Source of the DNA: Bryoerythrophyllum caledonicum | Lineage: Eukaryota; Streptophyta; Bryopsida; Pottiales; Pottiaceae | NCBI GenBank assembly: GCA_963971425.1 | Contig: OZ020517.1 | Location: forward strand, 11,720,501 to 11,784,500 | Reading direction: 5' to 3' | DNA: 64,000 nt | Part shown: positions 35,892 through 45,987 of the stretch, piece after piece | Numbering within the stretch: position 1 is the first letter of the stretch | Layout of the letters: each line of letters begins with the position of its first letter | The notes under the pieces: generated by a model | The model's database searches: none | What the model was told of the DNA's origin: nothing | What the model saw: the letters and a program-made list of their open reading frames with translations, nothing else | Translations under genes and position numbers: made by a program

Positions 35892-37698
35892 AGTGACTGC
35901 ATAAGATCACCAATAACACGAACATTCTTCTTATTAAAACACATAGCTAAAGTCCACCTTAAAAGTACACTCCCAAAGTTTCTCATCAATCCTACAACAC
36001 TAGAAATACTATGGTGCCAAGAAACACCAAACCACAACACACTCAATGTCCAACTCTCCCAAAAGCTCCTACAAAAACTCCTCTCAAAAAATATTTTTGA
36101 ACTAACCCAAATTACTCTACCCAATGGCACAGACATCATGAACAATGAAGACTTCAAAACCTACCATTTCACCCCATCTTAACTATTAAAAAGTGCCCTA
36201 AATGTTGCTAAACAACTATTTTGCCATCCTACATGCCCCACTACATGTCATACTCCTTGTAACATACACCCATACTCTCATACACTTAAAAATCCATTCA
36301 TCACCCTCAACAATAATATCACCCCAAGGAATAGCCCCACACCAATCAATCCCCCCAACCCTCCACAAACATACCATCCCCGTCCCCCAACATACATCTC
36401 CAAAAACCCCACCACATATCCCATTAATAACATCATACGCCATAAACATATCCAACACACAGACACGAATAACATACAAAATACCTACACAAAATATTTA
36501 TGCCAATGGCAACACAATGATAATACATATAATAAATGGCTTCCTCAAAGAGACCTTTTTCCACGACACAACACCAATACCTCCACACATAACATCGAAA
36601 AATTAAAACAATACTACAAAAAAGTTCAAAACAAAACATATTCAGATATCATCCTAGCCCACCACCCCCAAGAATAAATCTTAGACTCAAGATCCGTAAC
36701 ACCACCCATAATTATCCCACTCTTAAACATCTACACAACAGAATGCAATCCCGAAAAAGATATTCTTACAACCTCAAACACAATCCAAATAAACAACAAT
36801 CAAGCACATCTATACAAAGAAAATGGCCGACATTTACACACCATCCCCGTTACTCGACTTCAATGGTTATGGAATCAATATAATACAAAATTGCAAACCC
36901 CTACAAACATCGAACCAACAACCCAACCTTTTGAAACCGAACTAATATGGCTTTACCAAAGGTATAATTACCGAATACCAAAAACTGACCCCCTAAAAAA
37001 TGCGCAATACACAATACCCACTCCCATTTTAGACTCACTAATCTCATCCTTTAACATTGAACAATCATACTTTTCTTCCCCGGTCACGTGTTCTATCAAA
37101 CTAAAAAAATTCCACTCACCTTATGAAAGAGACAAAATATTTGGATCGCTAGGCAAGGCCTTTGACTATAAATGGACCGGTAGTGGTATAGCTCACCCCC
37201 ACAACGAGAAGGATATGGAACAAGCCATACAGTGGGCTAGACTTGCCGCAAAACACGATCCACACAACACAAAAACAATCATCATCACACCGAACAATGA
37301 TTGGTACCAAAACAGCAACCTACAATTAAACCCATTCCCAGACTCCCATATCATTGCACTATTTGAAGCAGACACAATACCATACGAAGAACCTACTATT
37401 CCACCCGAGCTAAAAAAGCCCCGAGGGCCGAATAGAACCATCCACATTACAAATACTATGCGTCCATCATCAAAATCAAACCCTTGGCTCCCTAGAACAA
37501 CTTGCGGAACTTACTGGCCCCACCAACACCCATACAAACCCCCATAAACAAAAGCAAAAATTGGTCAAAACTAAACTACGTCAACAACACATTAAACTAC
37601 TCCGTCATACCTCCCCCTCTTCCAGACTATCCAACCCAGACCACACCAAAATTTAATCCCACACACAACTATTCCACAGATGGCTCCTTTAAACCACC
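35892..37698 (+). pseudogene. LINE-2 ORF2: Cys-rich segment, possible methyltransferase-like domain, start of RNase H
   Basis: From 35,892 the frame continues after the stop (SDCIRSPITRTFFLLKH), with a further TAA near 36,179 and then CHPTCPTTCHTPC (about 36,220). A 218-codon open stretch at 36,891-37,547 encodes YFSSPVTCS, ERDKIFGSLGKAFDYKW, GIAHPHNEKDMEQAIQWARL, TIIITPNNDWYQ and HIIALFEADTI. The order resembles small adenine methyltransferase-like folds seen in phage Dam-type and PCIF1-type proteins, with the NPPY catalytic loop degenerate (AHPH here, AHPY in LINE-1). The assignment is tentative. At about 37,672 TDGSFKPP begins RNase H and is cut by the CACTA insertion. Confidence 0.55.
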
Positions 37699-38814
37699 AG
37701 ACACTATAAGAAACTCGTGTTTTTTGTCACGTCCTGAATCATGTCCTAGGAGACATGTAGACATCCGAATTTACATCCCTCTGACGTACCAACGCGTGTA
37801 ACACGCTATAACGCGTGGGGACATCACCAAAAACGCGAGGACATCCTTGCGACAGGAATGATTTTCGGAGATTTTGGGAGGCTGGAAATGGTGCCAACTG
37901 GGCGCCACGTAGACGACACCTAAGCTGCAGGATGACGAGCAGTGCCACATGGCCGGGAATTTCATCCGATCCAATGGTGACGTGGAATCTGACGTGGCAT
38001 CTGACCTGGACCCGGGAAAGAGTGACGTAGCAGGCCACGTCAGCAGAGATTTGCGTGGTTTTTTTTTCAGATTCGTGTTTGCGGGGACGTCATTGGTAAC
38101 ATGGCTGTGTTTTTTAAGACGTCCCGGGTTGACGTGGAGATATCCTGTTCGACGTCTACGCCAACGATACCTGGATTTTGATGCTGATTTTGTTGAACAT
38201 CGCCATGCCCTAGAGGACGTGGCGATGGACATGATCGCGTCCTCCAATACATTGCCGACCCATGGTCGTCGGCAATGAGGGTGTCATCGCAGACATCTCA
38301 AAGAACTTATGCGTGTCTGACGTGACATCCCCTGATGCATGGTATTGCTGACGCTGTGTATGTGATGGTGTTTTGGAGGGACATTGAGAGATGTTGTACA
38401 AGACATGAATACGTTGTACAAGACATGAGTATGTTGTACAAGACATGAGTACAAGACATGAATACCTCATCATACATGTAACATGTACATTCATCCAAAT
38501 TCATGCTTACTGGCCTACTTGCAAATGTGGTAATATGATATACACGCAATTTAAAATATGAATGCCTTCCACTTTATAGTCATTACATACACGAATATAG
38601 CCTACACTGTACTCAAAATTGAACATCGCTAAAGTATCACAACATATTAGCCTAAAACATTGCCGTGTTTGTGAACATGTCCAGGAATGTCTCCATAGAT
38701 ACGGGGATGTTTCAAAAGACGTCCCCGCGTTTCCTAAGTGCTGCGGCATACGTCTTCTACAACATGGTCACGTCTATATGTCCCTCACAGCACATTGCAT
38801 GTCCAATACTGCAC

Positions 38815-38990
38815 CTCTAACCTCTACACTCTAAACTCTAACCTCTACACTCAAAATTCTAAGCTCTACACTCTAAACTCTAACCTCTACACTCAAAACT
38901 CTAACCTCTACACTCTAAACTCTAACATTCTAACTTGTAAACTCAGTCTACACTCTAAAACTGCAACCTCTACATTTTAAACTCTAACTA
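38815..38990. repeat. Minisatellite inside the CACTA element
   Basis: Tandem copies of about 22-24 bp based on ctctacactctaaactctaac. No coding role. Confidence 0.8.
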
Positions 38991-39399
38991 CTAGGAGAAA
39001 TGAAGGCCAAAGTGAGCTTTGTGCAACCTCAAATTCTACTTAAAGATCTCATGACCTAACTATGGCTGCAGCAGCTAACCCTAGCCGCCTCATGACCTAA
39101 CCATGGCTCCAACATCTAACCCTCGCCGCCTCTATTCATCCAATGAACTTGACAAAATTCATCCTACTTGATGGTTATGTTTTGCAGGATATCACAATGT
39201 TTTGCCAAACACTGCTGATGTTTTCAGAGACGTCTCTGTGGGATGTCCTCAAAGATATGTAGACGTTACTCGAGACATCTTCAATTGGATGTCTCAAGTG
39301 ATGTGGACTTATACACAGAATGACGTGTCACCTTATCCGACATGGAATTGTGTTTGCCATGTAGATGAAGTGCTATAAACTACAAAATATATAATATGT

Positions 39400-39780
39400 C
39401 CACATGGGTAAGCCACCAAGGACTTTACAAAATCACCCTAAATTCCTTATAATTCTGGTTTTGGTAGAAAAGTGGTATTTTAATATTATATTAATTAATA
39501 AATATTATTTAATAAATATTATTTAATATTTAAATATATAGTACTGAATTTGATATGTCCGCTTTAATTATAGAATAATCAATTTTTATAAATTATTATT
39601 ATAATATTAATTAATATTTTGTATTTTTAATATTTAAAATTAAATTAAATTTTGGAAACCATTTTGATACGAAGTGGACAAATCAAAAATTTCAGAGGAT
39701 CAAAGTTAATAAATATAATCAGAATATTCTTCAATTTTATATACTTTATTTTTTTTATTTAAAAATAAAATAAAATCTTG
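39400..39780. other. AT-rich core of the CACTA element
   Basis: Very AT-rich stretch (many ttaataaatatt words) with no coding potential, between the two subterminal repeat zones. Confidence 0.5.
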
Positions 39781-40170
39781 TTTTATAAGGCTCGTGCCCT
39801 TTTTTTTCTCTTCTTGCAGACCGCTGCCCGTTTCGTTGTTTTTTTTAACGTTGGGCTACTTTCTACCTTGCACAGTAGTAACTTCGACATTCTTACCCTA
39901 GGTGGAACGCCTGTTCGCTGCCAGCGTGGCAGTTTTGCGTCATCCAAGATGTCCTCGATGACGTCCTCGGTGACGGGCGCGTTGTTGGAGACATTGTCGC
40001 GTCTCCTATTTCGCACGCACGTTTCGGGACCCTCCCACCTCCACTGTTCATTATTGACGCGTGGACATCGTTACGTTCACGGGGACATTACTGGCTAGCT
40101 CCAAGACATCAAAAAAACACGCTGACATGATTAAGGACATAACAAAAAACACGGGTTTCTTATAGTGAGA

Positions 40171-41600
40171 ACAAATTAGCCCGGGCTCTTGTCGCAGAGA
40201 AAAAGCCGGCTATGGCATATATAATTCTACCAAAGAAATTAAATTAGCCAAAAGACTCCATGGACTACAAAATATCCTTAGAGCAGAACTCATGGCCATT
40301 CACAAAACACTACAAATCATCACAACAAAATACAAGGATGAACCCGCACATATATTCACCGATTGTATAAATGCACTCTACCTACTAAACACTCAAATAA
40401 CACACCCTACCCTTCATAATAGCCACCCCGACCAAACCATATTAACATCGATGGTCCAAATGTTACAAATCCGAACACAAATTACAACCCTCCACAAAGT
40501 AAGAGCCCATGCCAACATTGAAGGCAACGAACAAGCAGACAAACTAGCAAAAGAAGGCCGAGAAAAAACACACAAAAATGCCAAAGACCCACACGAACAT
40601 GCCCATGCTACCCCATACTACTTTCAAAAAGAAGATTGGCCTTCCAAAGAAGATACCCCCGACAAAGGCCCAATTAGATTTTTGGGCAAATATCTCAAAA
40701 AACAAGACCCCTACAACAACCTTGACACAATCTCAGAAAACATTCATTACATAGAAAAATGGACTAACAATAATAACATACACAATGAACTCTCTACAAA
40801 CTTTTGGAAAAACCCCATCATCTCAGACTCGCAAATAACATGCCTCATCAAATTCCGTACTGGTCAATATATGGGAAACGCTCGCCAACAACTCTTCTTT
40901 GGAATAGAAAGATTCCCATCCATAACATGCCCCATATGCCCCTCAACGGACCCCGACACATGGCTTCACGTTCTACTCAAATGCCAAAATCACCACATAC
41001 ACTCTCTAATTGTTAAAAGACATAATAAAACGGTATGGGACGTCCGAAAACTAATCACCTCCTACAATAAATCGAGATGTTTTATACTAATGAACGCCGA
41101 CACTTTTAATAACAACCCACAGGAGGATACGGTCCCCCCTTGGCTACTCCCATGCTCATGTATGACCCAAAGATGTCATTTCAACGCTAGGCTCAAACCG
41201 GACATCCTCTGTGTTAAAGGTTTACCATATAATGATCCACCACCAGATAACATCAACCAAGACTACACCATTCAATTCATTGAATTCACATATTGCAATG
41301 ATAGATTTTCACGGAAACAATCCAAAATAAAATAGATAAATACCAACCCCTTATTGACGACATCACTGCCCTTGGATGGAATGTAGACCCCTCATGGTAA
41401 TCACATCTGGCGCTCGTGCCACCACCTTTATCCCATCTATGAAAACACTAGAGGATACCTTCAAGATACCCATTGAAACAATTAAAACCACCTTTAAAAA
41501 CATTAACACCATCGCTACCCAACATGCCATGTCCATTTTACTACATAAACGCAAAATCGAAAACAACCAAGCCCTCCCTGATACACAAGACCCCCTTTAA
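40171..41600 (+). pseudogene. LINE-2 ORF2: RNase H domain and C-terminus
   Basis: Resumes after the CACTA element with EQISPG and KAGYGIYNSTKEI. RNase H removes the RNA strand during reverse transcription. Catalytic pattern: Asp in TDGSF before the insertion, Glu in LRAELMAIHKTL (about 40,280), Asp in FTDCINALYLL (about 40,360), Asp in GNEQADKLAKEG (about 40,530). A C-terminal CPICPSTDPDTWLH-X4-C motif (about 40,930) follows. The open frame from 40,292 is lost at 41,335 by a frame change; the last part (41,376-41,600, ending QALPDTQDPL) matches the LINE-1 ORF2 end. Confidence 0.85.
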
Positions 41601-41859
41601 AAAATACTTTGCTACCTTTAACACTTCTTGTTTTAATTGATCATGTGGTCTTGCTGCGGGTTTGGTTAGTTGGGTAGTCCATGGTTGGTTGTTTGTTTGG
41701 TTGGATCCTCGTTTCTCATTACATAGTGTCTACCCTTGAAAGGGGGAAGTAGTTCCAGCTCACTATTTCCTTGTCCGATGGACATGGTCTTGGTAGTGGA
41801 ACAAACAGACACTTTATTCACACCGGTATCCCTTTGGGTACCGGCGTTCTTCTTCTTCT
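41601..41859 (+). other. LINE-2 3' UTR and TTC tail
   Basis: About 260 bp ending in ttcttcttctt. The last 110 bp (gggggaagtagttcc, catggtcttggtagtggaac, tttattcacaccgg) are conserved with LINE-1 (9,388-9,520, inverted) and with the truncated copy at 345-1,383, marking the sequence the reverse transcriptase recognises. Confidence 0.8.
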
Positions 41860-41871
41860 TATTGGGTGTCA

Positions 41872-43457
41872 GTATTTATGTAGGTAAAGTTTAGGTTTTC
41901 TGTAAAGTGTCGCCATTGGTAGTCTATGGTTTGAGGGGGGGTGGTATAATTTCCGTTTTGTCTACCAATTAGTACTATGTCTCTATTGAAGTCACCACGT
42001 AGCAAGTAAGTGTGATTTGGGTTTAAAATGATTTGTGATGTTATATTGTTTTGTATGTCTATGATAAATCTAGTATCTTTGGGGTGGGATGGCATATACA
42101 TGTGAAAGATTATCCAAGGTTGTAGTGGTTGATTAGAAATTTTTATTATTTGAAGGTACGGAGATATGTGCGTTGGGGTAGGGATTTTTTTGATGTTGCC
42201 CGGGAAGGCATATTTTTTGTGTATTAGTTTAAGGAGGCCACTGCGACCCGGTGTGTATGGTCTCCGTTGTAGGATACATCTCGTTAGTGCATGTGTGTTA
42301 TTAAAGATAAGTTTATAATCTTGGAATGTGTTTTGTATGTATTTTATAGATTTAATATGATATTTTTTTTTCTTGAATGATTATTAGGGCCGGTGGCGTT
42401 TTTGTATATGTGGTCAGAGCTTTTAAGCTAGGGAGATCGGTGTTGAGGGATGATGCGTTCCATGTAATGATGTTTGTATTGTCGTTGTTTGTGCTAGTGT
42501 TTTGGTTTTGTGGGGGAAGGAAGAGGGGGGAGGGGTTGGATGGGTGTATTCTGTTATGGGGTCGCATCATTTTAGTGTCTCGTTGATTAGGTTGTTAGGG
42601 AGGTACGGGAATTTTTGTTTTATTGTATTGTTTGAGGGTGGTATGGTTTGGCTATGTATGAAGTTGTATAATTCTTTGTGTATTGAGTTTCTGTGGTTTA
42701 TGATATTTTGATTTTCTACAAGGAATTTTGTAAATGGGTGTGGGATATGGATATGTCTTTTGGATGGATTTTGTAGATTTGATAAAGTTTGCAATAGTGT
42801 GTCTGTCCATGTAGTTGTGTTCGGATTTTGTAGGTTTAGAAGGTGGTTACATTTGTTTATGTTTGCATAGGTGGTTATTACTAGAGCATATAATATTTGT
42901 GTTGATGGGTGGATATTTTGTTGTTATATGTATTGGGCAATATTTGGGTGTGTGGTGTTGTGTAAATGATGTAGTGCATGTGTTGTTTTTAATAGAGGTG
43001 CAAATGTTTGGGCGATGTGTTTGTATTCCGGATGCAGTATTATGGTATTTGGTATAAAGTATATTTTGGCATTTTTCTTATGTGATGAGGGATGTGTTTT
43101 TAATATGTTAGGCATTGGTCCTGGATTGGTTTCTATGTCTCCACCTAGAAGTAGTAGGAATTTTATGTGTTTGGATTTGGCGTTGTGTTTTAGAATTTTT
43201 GTTTTATGTGTGGATTTTGGATGTTTTTTTATTTTTTTGAGATTATGTGTGTTTGAGTGTGTATGTGGGTCTTTGGTTGGGTATGTTGTTGTCTCAGTAT
43301 TTGTGTTTCTAGCCAATGTAGGGGTAGTGAGTATAGACATGATATTAGGTGTTTTTGTCTTTGTATTAATGTGTAGTATTTTATTTTTTCTTGTGGTTAT
43401 TGTGTCTATTTCGTTTCTATTGTCTATTTTTTTGGTGTTGCTTTTCTTGTGGGGCAT
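41872..43457 (-). pseudogene. LINE-1 ORF2 N-terminal part: 2A motif and AP endonuclease
   Basis: The open part from 43,457 encodes a Lys/Thr/Asn-rich leader, then LLLLGGDIETNPGP (GDIETNPGP at 43,116-43,142), a canonical 2A-like sequence. After it come the conserved MPNILK and NAKIYFIPNTI, then ITWNASSLNTDLPSLKAL and LIIIQE (about 42,450-42,370), the first endonuclease motifs, and GDFNRDIVLIGRQNG (about 41,990). It is cut by LINE-2 after DTQ. Several stops and frame changes separate these pieces. Only one 2A motif is found in this copy. Confidence 0.8.
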
Positions 43458-44304
43458 TTTGTTAGTGTTGATGGAATTGTGTTTTTTGTCATTAGAGTAT
43501 ATTGTGGTTTGGGTGTTGTTGTGTTTAACGGGGGTGGGGTTTGGTTGTGGATGTGTGTATAGTTGGTGTGGTGTGGTGGGTCGGTGTAGTATGTTTGTGG
43601 GATATGGTGAATTGATTTTGGGGGGTATGTGTTTGTGATAGTGTGTGAGTGGGGGGAGGTGTTTAGCTTTTTGGGTGATGAGTATATGTGGTAGTGTAGT
43701 TTGTGATTGGTGTTTGTTTTTGCATAGTTAGGTATTAGTGTTGTTTTGTAATGTATTGGTAATGAGGTGTGAGGGTGTTTATATGTGCTGCTTGTGGTCA
43801 GTTGTTTTTGTTGTTGGCAAGGTTGTTGCGGTATTTTGTGTTTTTTGGCATGTGGTATGTGTGTGGTAGTGGAAATTTTGGTAATATGCCAATGCCATTG
43901 GCAATGCCAAGAAGTGTGTATATTTTTGTAGTGGTATTGATCATGTAACTTTGTCATAAGAGTTAGAGGAGCCCATGAGAGAGGTTGTGGCCTTCTCATG
44001 GGTTTATACTCATACCAATGACATGTGTTTACAAGGAAATACCTATTGGGAGCTACAACAATTTCTATGGAGGTAGAAGGTGTAGAAAGAGTGAGGAGGG
44101 TGATAGGTGTGTGGAGAGAACAATAAGAAGTGATTACAATGAGATATATCACTAACAACTCTATAGGGTGGAAGGGGGAAAGGGGAGTAATGAGGTAGAT
44201 ATATGAAGTAATGGAAAGAGATGTGACTATCAAGGGAGATGTAGCTAGGTATGTAGGAGTTTGGTGATCACCATGTTGTTGAACAGTTCATGGGCGGTCT
44301 TTTG
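43458..44304 (-). pseudogene. LINE-1 spacer/leader between ORF1 and the 2A region
   Basis: About 850 bp. One open stretch (minus strand, 44,233-43,424) is Thr/His/Pro/Asn-rich and in a different frame from the 2A segment, corresponding in position to the repetitive leader of LINE-2 ORF2. No second 2A motif. Confidence 0.5.
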
Positions 44305-45987
44305 TCAATCCACGTTTGACGGGTCATCCAAGGAGGGGAGAGATGGCTTTTCACGATTGGATTTGATACCCTTCATCACAGACAACGCGGCACTCATTAG
44401 CTTCTCAACATCATCAAGTTTCAAGTATACCTCGGCGTTGCGGGCATCGGTGTATTCTCGGGTCTCTCGAATGATGACCTTCTTGAGAGTGGCTAAGTCC
44501 AAGCGAAGTTTTTTGTGGCCATCCGCCACAATAGCAGCCATCTCTTCACCCATGTTGGTGGTGGGAACGGTGGTGGGATTGATGGCGGCAACCGTGTTCA
44601 CCAAGGCGGTATTTATGTCATTGAATCCCCATTTCTCCACCAAAGTGGTGGAAGGGGGATCAATGCCATCAAGACTACGGTGGTGGGGTTGAATCTCAAC
44701 CTGGTGACAACCTATATTGAAGGTTTGGTTAAGGTATTGTCTATAGACAATAGAATTAGCGACTTGCACATTGGCAGAGCCATTGTGTTTGCCACTAATC
44801 TGTCGGTGGAACCAAATGCTCACAATGTTCTTGGCCTCCAAAGCTTTCGTGATGGCCTCCGTGGTTTCAACCATGCTCAACAAGATTGGAAATTGAGATA
44901 GCGTGAGTGTGAGCGCATCCTTCTTGGCCCTGTCGGTGGTTGTAAAGGTTCTAGAATTGCTGGGCTTTGCGGGAATGATCTCATAGAAGGTTGTAATCTG
45001 GTGCATCGCTAGTTTCTTCGCTTGGATAGGGGTTGGTACCACAATCCATGCAAATGGTTCCTTCTCCTGTTTTCGGACATCAGTAACTTCAAACTAAAGG
45101 TTACGGGTAAAGCCATTAAGAACCACGTTATGAAACAAGGTATGCACAGAAACACCACATAAGTTGTCACTCTTGATGTTGACGGATAGGCCTTGTCGGG
45201 CCACTGCATGCCATGTTTTGCAAACTTTACCCAATGACACCGGTCCCATAGGGTCAAGTTGCAACATTAAATATCTTCTACCTTTGAGTAGAGAAATGAC
45301 ATCGATTGCGGATTGAGGAGGTGCAACTTTATCAATCCTGAGAAGACATGTTTTAGCCCTTCCTTCTTCACTCCTTTGCAGTGGATGGCAAGGGGATCCA
45401 AAAGGTTGGTACCAAGGGGGATGTCCATCTTGGTAAGTCTATCCCTAGCAAGTCTTTTGACATCATCGTGAAACAATGGGGTCTTAGGTAGTTCGAACAT
45501 GATGGCAACATAGAAATCATACGATAGGCCAGTTTTAGGATTAGTGACGATATCAAATGGAAGTTGTGTGAGGTTATAGTGTTGCCCCTCAACACCATCC
45601 TCTCTTACCTTGGGATATAGCATTTGAGGAATTCTGGGGGTAAGAGATTGTAGCACTGATGGCTTCCTCTGCTTCTGATTTGGGAACCCCTCCGGTCATC
45701 ATATCAGACACGCTCTCACCACTAAATAGTGGGTCTAGGTTTGCGTCCTTTGCAAATTTCTCCATGTTGGGGAAGCCCAGCCAGAAGTGGAATGTGGATT
45801 AGTCTGGAGTGCTACTGCTAGGATTTGGGTTTGGGGTGCTACCTCTTTGTTTCTTAGCAGGGTGTTGTACTTCTAGGGGGTCTAGGGTGGTGGTTTTGTC
45901 CTTGCAAGTCATTTTGGGGTTGGCTTGTCCATTTTCTATGTCCATGGCTTTGGTGGTGGTACTAGTCTCTTTTTGGAGCTGCTCCAT
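44305..45987 (-). pseudogene. LINE-1 ORF1 (decayed)
   Basis: Three open pieces (45,987-45,799, 45,656-45,267, 45,042-44,305) align end to end with LINE-2 ORF1: IPQMLYPKVREDG, FELPKTPLFHDD, DMDIPLG-type motif, FSGLIKLHL, then KKDALTLTLSQFPIL, SIWFH, HNGSANVQVANSIVYR, HRSLDGIDPP. The C-terminal part is predicted helical. Conservation of these blocks in both LINEs shows they belong to ORF1p. Frame breaks between pieces make it inactive. Confidence 0.75.

Larger units (their letters stand above)
37702..40167. mobile_element. Non-autonomous CACTA (En/Spm-type) DNA transposon
   Basis: Perfect 13-bp terminal inverted repeats CACTATAAGAAAC / GTTTCTTATAGTG and the 3-bp duplication AGA (37,699-37,701 and 40,168-40,170), both diagnostic of CACTA elements. 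Excising it with one AGA restores the LINE-2 frame (FKPP, then EQISP). The 2,466 bp contain no transposase. Both subterminal regions are studded with gacgtc / ggacatc-like words (about 37,730-38,240 and 38,690-39,300, again 39,940-40,140), the expected kind of transposase-binding repeats. Confidence 0.92.
15441..41859 (+). mobile_element. LINE-2, full-length about 13.1 kb after removing two insertions
   Basis: Flanked by the 12-bp target duplication tattgggtgtca (15,429-15,440 and 41,860-41,871), which is LINE-1 endonuclease coding sequence. Ends with a TTC repeat tail at 41,847-41,859. The 5' end (15,441 on) resembles the LINE-1 5' end (shared GAGCTCCG, then TTTTCTGGTGAGGGA), so both are full length. 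It is interrupted by a Gypsy element at 21,186-32,002 and a CACTA element at 37,702-40,167. RNase H plus AP endonuclease place it among APE-type LINEs of the I/Tad/L1-with-RNase-H kind. Thirteen kb is exceptionally long for a LINE. Confidence 0.9.
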
